The position numbers and the translations under genes are program-made. Shown here in pieces: positions 34,380 through 44,065 of a stretch of DNA of 64,000 nt. The stretch lies in the NCBI GenBank assembly GCA_030740765.1, contig JASLWR010000008.1:19591-83590 (forward strand), in the 5' to 3' direction. Under the pieces are notes generated by a model, which ran no database searches, was not told the DNA's origin, and saw nothing but the letters and a program-made list of their open reading frames with translations. Source of the stretch: Thermoplasmatota archaeon. GTDB taxonomy: Archaea; Thermoplasmatota; Penumbrarchaeia; JASLWR01. Position 1 is the first letter of the stretch, and every line of letters begins with the position of its first letter.

Positions 34380-35876
34380 TTAATCCCCCCTAATTCCTGA
34401 AGCAGATCGTGCTCTTAACAGTACCTGCTGTAGTGGTGTTTGTGGTTTCCAGTCAACAATATTAATTCCGTATCCTCTCATCTCCTTCAAAAGAATATCC
34501 CGCTCAAGACGCAGAACATCATAAGCTAATGGGTCGAATTGCAACGTCTTTTTGGTACCCAGTAAGCTAGAGCCTTCCTGGACGGCACCCTTCTCCTTGG
34601 CCAACAATTCAAAATCAATGGTGGAAGGAGAAAGAATGGTTACATCGAACTCGAGTGCTTTCATCATGCTGACTGCCTTTCTCAGAGAGTCGTCGTCATC
34701 CAGAGAAGAAATAATGATGACAGGAGACATTCGTGGTAGATATGGCAACGCAACCTCTACAATACCCTGCAATGGTATATCCCCTTTCGGGGATGCGCCA
34801 GCAAGGGCCGTCAATATCTCGTAGAGCTGCTTCTGTCCACCACCTTTCTTGATTGTCATTACCTTGTCACTGTATACTACCAGGCAAACCGAATCTCGGC
34901 GTCCAAGGAAATACTGGGTCAATGTCGCTGCCGCCCTGGCACCGTATATATTTGCGTTGTCGGACTCCATCCCGATGGCGGAGACCTCCCTTGCATCGAA
35001 GACGATGGTGATATCGGAGACACTCTCCCTCTCCTTTTCGTTAACCAACAGTCTCCCGGTGGAGGCGAATGCTTTCCAGTTTATCATCTTGAAGGAATCT
35101 CCAGGTACATAATCCCTGATGCCCCAGAACTCATATCCCGGGCCCGGCATTTTCACGCGCATCTCGCCGGGGTACATCTTGGGCTGTCTGGATTTAAGAC
35201 GTAATTCCTTGATCTCCCTCGTCTGTGGGAATACGGTAAGCCTCGTGGTGTAGTTGATGTTGACCTCATTGTAGAACAGATAGAAAGGATCGTGTGATCT
35301 AATGGATACCGGACCGAGCTTGTATACTCCCTTTAAGGGACAGCGTATCGCATATCTCAACCGGGTCTTTCCCTTTGGTTTAAGATCGAGATACGTGTAA
35401 TTACTCCCTCTCCGGAGTTCCACCTGCTTTGGCAGAGTATCCCTTACCTCGACAATTCCACCTTTCGAGGAGAAATAACCGATTAGGGCTCCGGTAACAG
35501 CACCGATCATAAGGGCCGATAGGGCGAGGAATCCCGCCCCGTTCCCCAGACTCTGAAATCCCCAGAGCCAGAAACCGAGGGGAAGTGAAAGCACCAGGCC
35601 AACAACTCCCCCGCCTATTACTGGGGCTATTATTTGAAAGGATTTCGGTCGGATCAACTGAAGTTCGGTCTTTATCATTCCGTCCTCGAAGATCCTTTCG
35701 TTGGACATCTGCCTGTTCGGCCGCACCATCATATTCAGATTTATGAAGATGCTTATACCCAAGTATACAAACAGTACGATACTGATCCCGAGGAGGAGTA
35801 GATTTCGAAATATCAGTCCCAGTAGTACTAGACCGACCCCCGTACACAGCAACAATACCGCTTTCTTGGTCCACAT
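34380..35876 (-). CDS. DUF58 domain protein
   Basis: DUF58 proteins carry a von Willebrand factor A-like domain and are encoded next to MoxR ATPases, with which they act as chaperone partners for protein or metal-cofactor maturation. This 498-residue member has two N-terminal membrane helices (LLLCTGVGLVLLGLIF and ILLFVYLGISIFIN-type). A second hydrophobic pair lies near residues 85-145. The diagnostic DUF58 core is GPGYEFWGIRDYVPGDSFKM followed by INWKAFASTGRLLVNEKE, with a C-terminal vWA-like fold (DITIVFDAREVSA). The ATG at 35876 lies just after the MoxR stop and has GGTG seven bases upstream. The in-frame start at 35942 overlaps MoxR. Confidence 0.9.
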   Translation of the reverse strand: MWTKKAVLLLCTGVGLVLLGLIFRNLLLLGISIVLFVYLGISIFINLNMMVRPNRQMSNERIFEDGMIKTELQLIRPKSFQIIAPVIGGGVVGLVLSLPLGFWLWGFQSLGNGAGFLALSALMIGAVTGALIGYFSSKGGIVEVRDTLPKQVELRRGSNYTYLDLKPKGKTRLRYAIRCPLKGVYKLGPVSIRSHDPFYLFYNEVNINYTTRLTVFPQTREIKELRLKSRQPKMYPGEMRVKMPGPGYEFWGIRDYVPGDSFKMINWKAFASTGRLLVNEKERESVSDITIVFDAREVSAIGMESDNANIYGARAAATLTQYFLGRRDSVCLVVYSDKVMTIKKGGGQKQLYEILTALAGASPKGDIPLQGIVEVALPYLPRMSPVIIISSLDDDDSLRKAVSMMKALEFDVTILSPSTIDFELLAKEKGAVQEGSSLLGTKKTLQFDPLAYDVLRLERDILLKEMRGYGINIVDWKPQTPLQQVLLRARSASGIRGD

Positions 35877-35880
35877 TACT

Positions 35881-36999
35881 TTACACCGCGGGTACTGGCA
35901 CTTCTGCAAGAATCTTGTTAAGGATATCCTCAGGCAGCACACCTCTAATACGAGGTTCTGGTTTCAGGATAATCCTGTGAGCCAACCCATGTACGCAGAT
36001 AGCCTTGATATCATCCGGAGTAATATAGTCTCTTCCGTGAAGGACGGCCCTTGCTCTCGAGAGCTTGAAAAGCGCCAGCGAACCTCTGGGTGAGGCGCCC
36101 ACCACAACACGGGGGTCCTCTCGTGTCCTTGTCACGATCTCCACTATATAGGTCAACAATGCTGGATCAAGGTGTATTCCTTCCACAGTTCGCATCATGG
36201 CCAATATCTTCTCCGGATTGGTTACTACTTCCACATCGACATCGTCCTTGCCCCGGCCCATCCTCCTGATGAGGATCTCTCGTTCATCCTCTCTGGACGG
36301 ATAACCCATGCTCATCTTCTGCATGAACCTATCTACCTGAGCTTCTGGTAGTGGATATGTACCTTCCTGTTCAATGGGATTCTGGGTAGCCATGACAAGG
36401 AAAGGCTTTGGTAGCTTATGAGTCACTCCTTCGATGGAGGTCTGTCTTTCCTGCATTGCCTCGAGCATGGCCGCCTGAGTCTTTGGCGGAGCTCGATTGA
36501 TCTCATCTGCGAGAACTATGTTCGCAAAAATTGGGCCTGCCCTGAACTTGAACTCGTTTTCTTTTTCGTCGTAGATATAGGTACCCGTAATATCAGAGGG
36601 AAGTAAATCCGGAGTAAACTGAATCCTTCTGTATTTACATCCCAGTGTGTCTGCAAAGGTCATAATCATAAGGGATTTCGCGGTTCCCGGGAAATCCTCC
36701 ATCAATGTATGGCCGTCTGCAAGAATGGAAATCAATACATTCTCCAGAACGTCTCTTTTACCTATGATTGCCTTGGATACCTGTTCTATAACGGCATTCG
36801 CCGTTGCTGCCACACCTCGGATGGCTGCTGGGCTCGCCTTGGGCGCACCACCTGCTCTCGGAGGTCCCCTAGCGGGTCCAGCAGGTCCTCTCGGCCCAGG
36901 TCCCATGGGTCCTCTTTGCGGAGGCCCCATTGGCCTTGCGCCAGGTCCGGGTCCTCTTGGTCCGGGGGGCAATTTCTTTGGTCCTGCTCCATTTGTCAT
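35881..36999 (-). CDS. MoxR family AAA+ ATPase with Pro/Gly-rich N-terminal extension
   Basis: Residues 60-372 are a MoxR ATPase: Walker A region EDFPGTAKS, the family motif FTPDLLPSDITG, Walker B VLADEINRAP, sensor-1 MATQNP with EQEGTYPLPEAQVDRF, and the C-terminal lid with GASPRGSLAL. MoxR ATPases work with DUF58/vWA partners to remodel or mature client proteins. Asp at the first Gly position of the P-loop also occurs in other MoxR proteins. The first 55 residues are a low-complexity tract of GPRGPGPG and RGPMGPGP type, which I have not seen as a family feature. It heads a tight run with DUF58 and the membrane protein, about 40 bases after the DUF4350-like gene. Confidence 0.93.
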   Translation of the reverse strand: MTNGAGPKKLPPGPRGPGPGARPMGPPQRGPMGPGPRGPAGPARGPPRAGGAPKASPAAIRGVAATANAVIEQVSKAIIGKRDVLENVLISILADGHTLMEDFPGTAKSLMIMTFADTLGCKYRRIQFTPDLLPSDITGTYIYDEKENEFKFRAGPIFANIVLADEINRAPPKTQAAMLEAMQERQTSIEGVTHKLPKPFLVMATQNPIEQEGTYPLPEAQVDRFMQKMSMGYPSREDEREILIRRMGRGKDDVDVEVVTNPEKILAMMRTVEGIHLDPALLTYIVEIVTRTREDPRVVVGASPRGSLALFKLSRARAVLHGRDYITPDDIKAICVHGLAHRIILKPEPRIRGVLPEDILNKILAEVPVPAV

Positions 37000-37042
37000 A
37001 TTTCATCACCTTTTTATAATATTCGGATTTCTCCTTTGACAG

Positions 37043-39349
37043 TTATTTTTTCCATTTATTGATAATTTCTATTAATCGCCTGAAATCCTCATCCGAATAG
37101 CTAATCTTATCGTCTCTTACCAATTGTATGAGCTGGGGATTTCCGATCAGTCTGTCGATATCCCGCGGATCAACCTCACGGAACTCTTCAGGCGAGAGAC
37201 CCCGGTCCATCCGGACCTTCTCTATTACAGCTCGCTTTAAACGTGATTTTTTCAATTCTGAACCTACTGGCACCATGGATCTTTTCTTGAAGGTCCGCAC
37301 GTTGAACTCGTGTTCCCACTCCTTCTGACCTTTGGTCAATAAAACCACAAGGAAAAGACCAGCAAAGAGGAATATTGAAGAGACCAGCACGTAACAGCTC
37401 TGTGAAGTCAGAACGCTTGTGACTCTCAAACTTCCGTACATCGGTCTCAGCCATACAGCATCCTCACCGTGCCGGCTGTCATCAATAAGTACGAGTATTT
37501 CCGGGTCCTCATCCGAACTGAATTTGTCATAAAACAGGTAAAAGATCAGCTCCTTCATAAATTTCTGGTTATCATAATCCGGTTCCCCATCCGGTGTATT
37601 GTCTGCGAGATTGTCTCCATCCGCCTTGTCATCCGGATGAAGGGATGTAGTATTGATCCGACTCTCGGAGTAAAGAGAGTGCGAAAAGTCCTCGTAATCA
37701 ATGGACATGTGGTCAAGTGCGAAAAGGTCATTGGTGAATATATCGGCATCCGCTACAAAAACCACAGAACCTTCTCCTACGAAGGTAGGGTCTACAACCT
37801 CTACAATGAGTTCGACACGATTCGCAGCAGTGGATACTCTGTCAGCCAGGCTGGTCGAACCTTCATCGGGCAGCTCGATCTTCTCGTTGTTGTTCAGATC
37901 CACGTAACTGTTCTCCGAACCCCTGGCGATCACATTAGTCAAGGTCTTGAAGGAGTACAGTCCAACAGGTTTGTTCATGATCACCTGGTAATGGAAAAGG
38001 TCCTCGTCGATCATATTGTCTATCTTGTATATTTCGAAAGTTTCCCCATCGGAGCTTAATTCTATTTGAAATTCGCGGTTACCATCCACAATTTTCCAAC
38101 TTGGCGGTACTGCCCAGTTGACCACGTCATCCTTGAGCCTGGCGTAAATAGCTTCCAGACTGAGTTCAGTCTCCGATGTTAGCTTAACATTATTGGAAAA
38201 GATTATTTTATATTCACTAAATAGTTTCTGCAGTTCTTCCGGGATCATGCCCTGGAACATATCAGAGATCATATCATTATCGGATTCCTGTCCGAAAATG
38301 TACACTTTAGCGTCATCATTCACACCATTAAGGCTTTCCTCGTTCACCCCGATCTCGTATGGGTCCTGATAACCGTTCTTATTTTTATCAACCCAATCCC
38401 CATCGTCATCCCATGTATCTTCATCCACGCCTTCAGTGGATTCATCGATCACCTCGTTGGCAACTCCATCATTATCATTATCTAGTGGTTTTCCCGTGAC
38501 ATCGAAGTCCTCAACAGCCTTATTGAGATCGATCCATACAGCCCCGCCCTCGCGTCCGATCTTGTCCTTGCCGGTCTTTTCACCCAGATCATATTTCCCG
38601 TTTCGATCCAGTTTATTGGAGCCATCCAAGAAAGAATCATGGCTAAAAGCCCCTTCTCGGGCATTTTCATCTTCACAATCAAAATCATCGTCCACATGGT
38701 TTTTTACCAGCTTCCGGTTATCCTGATCGTTATCGATATCGTCCAGAACATCTTCGTCCACCCAGCGGTCTCCGTCATCGTTATCATCCCAGATGCCATC
38801 CGGGTTGTTCTCCCAAACCTTGTACTGTCCGGCACTGTTAGGCACATCCCCTTCTGAATATTGGTACTGCCAGCGGCCTTGGTCCAGACCGAGAACAGCC
38901 TCACATATGGGAAAGTTCACATTCTTGTCGAATCGCTGGTCATAGAACTGCCCGGTATAGTACGTTATGTTGAATTCGTCCGCCAAGGGTTGGACATAAC
39001 CGAAATCATCGGCTATTATTGCATGACCACCAGCTTTTATAAAAGACTTGATGGCATCGATTTCGTTTTGCGTATATTCCCGTTCGATTCCCGCAGCTAT
39101 ATACAGCGTCCTCTCTGGATCAACCATATTTTGCTCGAATATCCCCGGGGTCGTTACCACGGTTCTAACAGTGTAGTTCGAATCCCCTTTTAGATCAGAT
39201 ACGAATCCCGAGATATCCCGGGGAGTATCATTGAACCCGAGAAAGATCGGGTCATCATCAGAGTCAATCGCATCAAGTAAAATGGGATAAAACAAGTACG
39301 TTGCCATTAATACCAGGGCAAATATGATCGCCGCTACCCTCTTCAGCAT
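37043..39349 (-). CDS. DUF4350-like membrane protein with Asp-rich calcium-binding-like insert
   Basis: The 768-residue protein has an N-terminal membrane helix (VAAIIFALVLMATYLFYP). A DUF4350-type domain follows (about 30-135, with LYIAAGIEREYTQNEIDAI and IKAGGHAIIADDFGYV). Residues about 150-350 are an Asp/Asn-rich insert of TSP3/EF-hand-like units (DDNDDGDRWVDED, LDNDNDGVANE, DKNKNGYQDPYE). A second outer domain, a membrane helix (YVLVSSIFLFAGLFLVVLL) and a cytosolic tail with a helical end follow. DUF4350 proteins accompany MoxR, DUF58 and DUF4129 genes in many genomes. The ATG at 39349 is preceded by GGTGG; the in-frame start at 39373 is less well placed. Confidence 0.8.
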   Translation of the reverse strand: MLKRVAAIIFALVLMATYLFYPILLDAIDSDDDPIFLGFNDTPRDISGFVSDLKGDSNYTVRTVVTTPGIFEQNMVDPERTLYIAAGIEREYTQNEIDAIKSFIKAGGHAIIADDFGYVQPLADEFNITYYTGQFYDQRFDKNVNFPICEAVLGLDQGRWQYQYSEGDVPNSAGQYKVWENNPDGIWDDNDDGDRWVDEDVLDDIDNDQDNRKLVKNHVDDDFDCEDENAREGAFSHDSFLDGSNKLDRNGKYDLGEKTGKDKIGREGGAVWIDLNKAVEDFDVTGKPLDNDNDGVANEVIDESTEGVDEDTWDDDGDWVDKNKNGYQDPYEIGVNEESLNGVNDDAKVYIFGQESDNDMISDMFQGMIPEELQKLFSEYKIIFSNNVKLTSETELSLEAIYARLKDDVVNWAVPPSWKIVDGNREFQIELSSDGETFEIYKIDNMIDEDLFHYQVIMNKPVGLYSFKTLTNVIARGSENSYVDLNNNEKIELPDEGSTSLADRVSTAANRVELIVEVVDPTFVGEGSVVFVADADIFTNDLFALDHMSIDYEDFSHSLYSESRINTTSLHPDDKADGDNLADNTPDGEPDYDNQKFMKELIFYLFYDKFSSDEDPEILVLIDDSRHGEDAVWLRPMYGSLRVTSVLTSQSCYVLVSSIFLFAGLFLVVLLTKGQKEWEHEFNVRTFKKRSMVPVGSELKKSRLKRAVIEKVRMDRGLSPEEFREVDPRDIDRLIGNPQLIQLVRDDKISYSDEDFRRLIEIINKWKK

Positions 39350-39497
39350 CTTTCCACCCTTTATGCCAGTCACTAATTTTCTTTATGTTTTCAGGGAACT
39401 GGTTTTCTTCGCTTTCGCAGTATACTTCTAATGATATTTAATGTTTTAGGTCTTATGTTATACGCCGATATTTGATACATCCATCACGGTAAAAATT

Positions 39498-39524
39498 AAA
39501 AAAAAAAGGACCTCGATCGAGGCC
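39498..39524 (-). terminator. Hairpin plus T-run terminator after the DUF4129 gene
   Basis: Reading the minus strand, GGCCTCGATCGAGGTCC forms a perfect palindromic stem (CCTCGATCGAGG at 39511-39522) followed by ten T residues. It resembles a classical intrinsic terminator just after the stop at 39533 and separates this gene from the DUF4350/MoxR genes downstream. Confidence 0.75.
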
Positions 39525-39532
39525 CCTCTTCA

Positions 39533-42500
39533 TCATTTTTTTAGAATGATCTCCGTCTCGACGAAATCTGCTTCGCTCTCTTCGAGTTTTTTCATGGCCT
39601 CTTCTTCATCCAGCTGTATAAAGGTCAGCGAACTCTCGATACCCCGCAGATTGGTAATTGCATTGTTCCTTTGGGACTCGCCAATCTCGTGGGAGCTGTA
39701 ACGAGCCTCTTCTAGAATAGTGAGGAAACCGTTGAGGCTGTTCTTGTCCACGGGTAATGCCGTGCGGACCGCATCCTCGAACTCCCTGAAAGTCTCAGCC
39801 TCGCGCCTGAGATAACCGAAACGCCTCAGATGCATACCCAGTTTCTGGTATGATTTGAAGATGACGGCCGTGTACTCGTTACCCGCGATAAGCTGGTCGG
39901 CAGCCCTTTTAATGATCCTCTTGATACCACGGATACGGGCTCTCTTGCGGAGATAGAGAACCAGAAGTATAATACCAAGTATCAACAAAACAAGGAATAT
40001 TCCCACTCCGATAAGGGATGCGGGGCGATCTAACCACCATTGAAGGTCCGTTGGTCCCAGTTTAGGAGGCGGTATGGGCCTGGCAATATAGTTAAGATCG
40101 ATCTCCTCGTCTGATTTCGTAAGATAGCCGCTTCCCTTGAACTCGATAAGGGCTTTGCCCGACGCGCCAAGTCCAGGTGTTTGAATAGATATCCCGTCCA
40201 CAGACCTGAAGCCTGTAAAGTTGAAATCGATTCGGCCCAGATAGTTGGTCTTCATGTTGGAGAGGTTGATATACCGGATACCCGAATCGTCCCACAACGT
40301 AACGGTCAGAGATACCATGGTACCGTTAACTGGTACAGGTTCGTTCAGCAACGTGTTCTTTTCCAGAAGTAGAATGCTGAACTGGTAGCCGGTCTCCACG
40401 TTGGGATTGACATAACCTATATCGGAAATCTCATCACCCGTGACGTCCTCGGGTATGTCTACGATCTTGATGTATGTATCCGCCACCACGACTATGCTTC
40501 TGGATTCCAGAAACTGAGGTTTGGTCACATATTTTTGTGTATTATTGAAGTACATCTTCAAAATATACGGACCCACTTCCAGACTCTTGGGAACCGAAGC
40601 AACGATCTCATACTGACCGAAATCATCGGTGGTGGTATCGGGAAGCTTCTGCTCCCCACCGTCCCACATGAAGAATGCAGATACTTTAATGCCTTTGACG
40701 TAACGTGGAGGGCTCGTTCTCTTGTTCTCGAAAACCTCCACCACTTCGCCACTTATCTTGATGGTATCTCCACGGGTGTATTTGGATCCGTTCAGTATGC
40801 TTGGATCTATGGAAACGTAAATATATGCCGAGATGTTGTAAGTGATATCCTCGGATTCAGTATAATCATACGCATCCCCGGCAGTAAAGTGCTTTTGCTT
40901 GTCTTTAGAATGGATCACCTTTTCGGATCCTCTGAATATCCCCACCACGAATGCATCCCCTACTCCCTGGGTCTTTGGGATCTGGAAGCTCGATAACACG
41001 AAATTCCCATTATTGTCCGTATGTGCTTCACCTATGGACGAACCCAGAGGCGCGAACTTTGTCTTCTTCCAGTATAGCTCCACGGAGCGGTTACCGATCC
41101 CGTATGCGGCACCCCGATCGTCGTAGAGACGACCCCTTATTACCGCTTTCTCCCCCTTCAATCCGGATCCCTGCATAATTTCGATGGTGGTCTTCGCCAC
41201 CACATCCACGATCTTACCATAGTACGATCCGTCGCCGGCGTAACTATCTGTATCGAATCCCTTGTACCAGTAAGTGTCATCCATGTTGGCTCGCACCATC
41301 ACCGGACCGATGGGATCATTTATGCCGAGGTTCTTATCTATGCTGAATCTCCCGAACTGGTCGGTTGTTCGCTCACCCAGATATTTATCCCCCCACCAGA
41401 TATCCACCGACATCTTCTCGATTGGACTGGTCCAGTGACCCGAGGCATCCCTCTGGTCCTTGTCCCACAGAACGCCTGTGATCTTGAAGGCGCTGGTGGG
41501 TCCCGTTCGGCTGACGATATCCAGCTCGTTCTTACCGTCCTTGTCCATTACGTGCAACTCAAGTATTGTTCTCGCTTTCACAGTATAATATGCCTCGCCT
41601 GTGGCTTCCCTGTAGTACATGGTTTCCCCGTGATCGGCATTCTCCACCCTGAAATGATAAGTAATATGCACCCTGGTCAGAGGCTGGGTCTTCTTGATAG
41701 TGAACTGCCGGGTGAAGTTTCCAGACGGCAATAACGTTGCTTTCATCCCCGGTTCGTAATAGAGTTCGGAAGGATCGCCCCAGTTTATGATCACCTCGTA
41801 TTTGAAGGACTCGTTGGCAATGACGGGATCCGGGCCCTGCCCTCTGTTATCCACTATTGCACCTGATATGTTTATAGTGTCGGTCCTGTAGACCACACGA
41901 TCGTCCACAATAAAATGCGTTGGACGATGGACCTTGAACTCCACAACGGTGGAATTATCCACATAGTAATAATTGGGTTTTTCCTGTTGTGGGTCCGTAT
42001 AGCCGGAGTGAAATTCCACCCCAATGGTATGTTTGCCCGGCCGTATGGTCTCAGGTATCTTGTATTGATAGGAAAATGTCCCGGTCCCCGACGTCGTAAC
42101 CGTGGAGGGGTAGACAGGATTGTTATCGAATTTCACGTGTAGGACCTTCTGGCTTAGTCCCCAATGTAGGTCAGCATCCTCCAATGTGCCGGTGATCTCC
42201 AGGGTGTCACCCACCTCGATATCATCCAGATCCGGTGAGGTAACCTGGAAATCGATCTTGACATTGTGCCATATCTCAGCCCGGTAATCCACCTGATTCG
42301 GTGGCCAGGTTGAAGGTTCTGTTGCTAACCAGTGTCCGCCAGGAGGCGGTGATCCGGGAGTATGCTCGTAATAGGTTGTCCCGTTCCTTGTGGTCAGACC
42401 CTTGAATGTGAAATTAAGCGGATATAGTCCTTCCTGGGTCTCGGTCACTGTGAAATACGTCGAAAATGAACCCAGGGTTGCTTGGGTTGCACCGGTTATT

Positions 42501-43051
42501 GGTGCCGGAAGTATCTCTCTAACGTGCCCTTCGCCCCAGTATACATGGACTGGTGCGTTAGGTACTCCGATCTCGCCCTGATTCCAAAGACCGTTCTCAT
42601 TGGAATCCTCGAACAAAACGCCAACCACCGAATAATTTTCATAATACATAACACGAGGCCAGTTTGTGGGATAAATGAATGAAATACCGGTGGCAGCAGT
42701 TAGATGAAACCTTGATCTCTGTTTTGGGGGCGGGTTGTTTATCTGATCGTTCTCCCTCTGTATTCTCTCCTTGTATACCTGGAACACGATTGGGTCAATA
42801 GTACCGTCCAGACGCAACAATCCATCGCTATACCCCGCAGCAGAGGAATCCGCCTGCGGACCATCCGTTTGCTCCGGTTCATACTGGATCATTTGTTCCT
42901 CGTTAGCCTCCATGTATGAGCCCGCGGAGGGTTCCTCCGATATCCCAATGGGCTCGATAGCGGTTTCATTCTCGTATGTCGGTATCGTCTGGTAAAAAAC
43001 CATTGCCAACATGACAATGACTATCACGATTGCAAAAACCTTTCTCATCAT
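39533..43051 (-). CDS. Giant surface protein with Ig-like modules and C-terminal DUF4129 domain
   Basis: The 1172-residue protein has a signal segment (VFAIVIVIVMLAMVFYQ) and an outer region of roughly 950 residues built from Ig-like modules with repeated patterns such as ITGTLEDADLHWG, ISGAIVDNRGQGPD, IRGRLYDDRGAAYG and ISGEVVEVFENK. A membrane helix (LIGVGIFLVLLILGIILLVLYL) leads to a cytosolic DUF4129 domain of about 130 residues (NEYTAVIFKSYQKLGMHLRRFG, REAETFREFEDAVRTA). DUF4129 occurs with MoxR and DUF58, often fused to transglutaminase-like enzymes; here it is fused to adhesion-type modules instead. GAGGTG precedes the ATG. The gene lies upstream of the DUF4350/MoxR genes, separated by an intrinsic-type terminator. 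Confidence 0.85.
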   Translation of the reverse strand: MMRKVFAIVIVIVMLAMVFYQTIPTYENETAIEPIGISEEPSAGSYMEANEEQMIQYEPEQTDGPQADSSAAGYSDGLLRLDGTIDPIVFQVYKERIQRENDQINNPPPKQRSRFHLTAATGISFIYPTNWPRVMYYENYSVVGVLFEDSNENGLWNQGEIGVPNAPVHVYWGEGHVREILPAPITGATQATLGSFSTYFTVTETQEGLYPLNFTFKGLTTRNGTTYYEHTPGSPPPGGHWLATEPSTWPPNQVDYRAEIWHNVKIDFQVTSPDLDDIEVGDTLEITGTLEDADLHWGLSQKVLHVKFDNNPVYPSTVTTSGTGTFSYQYKIPETIRPGKHTIGVEFHSGYTDPQQEKPNYYYVDNSTVVEFKVHRPTHFIVDDRVVYRTDTINISGAIVDNRGQGPDPVIANESFKYEVIINWGDPSELYYEPGMKATLLPSGNFTRQFTIKKTQPLTRVHITYHFRVENADHGETMYYREATGEAYYTVKARTILELHVMDKDGKNELDIVSRTGPTSAFKITGVLWDKDQRDASGHWTSPIEKMSVDIWWGDKYLGERTTDQFGRFSIDKNLGINDPIGPVMVRANMDDTYWYKGFDTDSYAGDGSYYGKIVDVVAKTTIEIMQGSGLKGEKAVIRGRLYDDRGAAYGIGNRSVELYWKKTKFAPLGSSIGEAHTDNNGNFVLSSFQIPKTQGVGDAFVVGIFRGSEKVIHSKDKQKHFTAGDAYDYTESEDITYNISAYIYVSIDPSILNGSKYTRGDTIKISGEVVEVFENKRTSPPRYVKGIKVSAFFMWDGGEQKLPDTTTDDFGQYEIVASVPKSLEVGPYILKMYFNNTQKYVTKPQFLESRSIVVVADTYIKIVDIPEDVTGDEISDIGYVNPNVETGYQFSILLLEKNTLLNEPVPVNGTMVSLTVTLWDDSGIRYINLSNMKTNYLGRIDFNFTGFRSVDGISIQTPGLGASGKALIEFKGSGYLTKSDEEIDLNYIARPIPPPKLGPTDLQWWLDRPASLIGVGIFLVLLILGIILLVLYLRKRARIRGIKRIIKRAADQLIAGNEYTAVIFKSYQKLGMHLRRFGYLRREAETFREFEDAVRTALPVDKNSLNGFLTILEEARYSSHEIGESQRNNAITNLRGIESSLTFIQLDEEEAMKKLEESEADFVETEIILKK

Positions 43052-43420
43052 TACACCTCATATCTCATTCAGATTTGCGTTCCATTCCTCTAATATAGAC
43101 AATAATTTTTGGCTTTTAATATCTCGACCGTTTTTAAATCTTTTTACTTAAGTGTTTCGATTTTATATTAGTTTTATCCGTTTATTTCGATCACCGGTCC
43201 CAAATCCCCCTTGTCGGATGGTGGGATTTTTCATTTTCGGTATCGGAAAACCGAACGGATATATTTTTACCATCGATCTCAATGGGTCTCAGCCTTGTTG
43301 GAACTAATAATACAACTAAGCGATAATTAAATATGGTCGGTTCATGAACTGTATTGTAACAATAATGTAATTATATGAACATGAACATGGAATTCGAGAC
43401 ATTAATTCCATTAATAAATA
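43052..43420. other. AT-rich spacer upstream of the DUF4129 gene
   Basis: About 370 bases between two minus-strand genes. A TATA-like TAATATAAAA (minus strand, 43161-43170) lies about 110 bases upstream of the DUF4129 gene and could serve its promoter. I see no open frame, tRNA or repeat of note. Confidence 0.4.
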
Positions 43421-44044
43421 CTAAAGCAAAAGTCGGTCCAGCAGATTATGCATCACCAATATTGCCTGATGGGATTGCAGGCTCACGGGCCCCAGTGAAA
43501 GCGGAAACGGGGGAATTTCACTAATGATCTCAGCTTCTTCGCTGGACAGATCCAGATTATCTGACAGAATTATCAATAATGTTTGTTTATCATTCATTGA
43601 TGTCTTGATTAAATCTGTCACACACATATTGAATGCATCCCCGCCGTCTTCATGCAAATGCACGACGTAGGAACTCTCGTCGATCTTTTCTATGAGGGTC
43701 CGGAGGTCCCCCGGAATGAGCTTGATACCAGGAAGGACCTTCTTTTCAAAGATGAATATCTCTTCTTTGAGCGCGATCCTGATGAGAGCAGCAGTACTCC
43801 TCTCGTCCGGATTTAGGTTCTTCATATTTTTCCCCTGGAATTCCACCACCTTAGTGTCCCCATCACCCTGCAGGACCAGGAGGATTACCGCTTCCCTTCT
43901 GATGCCGTTGGATACAAGAAGAGCGGCTGTGACGCACCTTGCAATTTCGTCTATCCTGCCAGACCCCGGAAGATCTTCGAGGCTGAACGTCCCGTCCAGC
44001 GGTAAGTCATGACCTATTACAATGAATATCCTCCTGGCTTTCAT
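43421..44044 (-). CDS. trmY: tRNA (pseudouridine-54 N1)-methyltransferase TrmY
   Basis: TrmY is a SPOUT-class methyltransferase that makes 1-methylpseudouridine at position 54 of archaeal tRNAs. The 207-residue protein shows the family features: FSLEDLPGSGRIDEIARCV near residues 21-39, GIRREAVILLVLQGD, LNPDERSTAALIRIAL, and the C-terminal knot PFPLSLGPVSLQSHQA with LVMHNLLDRLL. GAGAGG precedes the ATG. It starts 21 bases after the radical SAM gene and is probably in the same operon. Confidence 0.9.
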   Translation of the reverse strand: MKARRIFIVIGHDLPLDGTFSLEDLPGSGRIDEIARCVTAALLVSNGIRREAVILLVLQGDGDTKVVEFQGKNMKNLNPDERSTAALIRIALKEEIFIFEKKVLPGIKLIPGDLRTLIEKIDESSYVVHLHEDGGDAFNMCVTDLIKTSMNDKQTLLIILSDNLDLSSEEAEIISEIPPFPLSLGPVSLQSHQAILVMHNLLDRLLL

Positions 44045-44065
44045 GTGAATTCCTCTCTCGATCGG

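Noticed and set aside
36660..36700. Broken P-loop in the MoxR protein (Asp for the first Gly)
   Set aside because: Other MoxR ATPases also have ED before the PGxxK core, so it is not evidence of inactivity.
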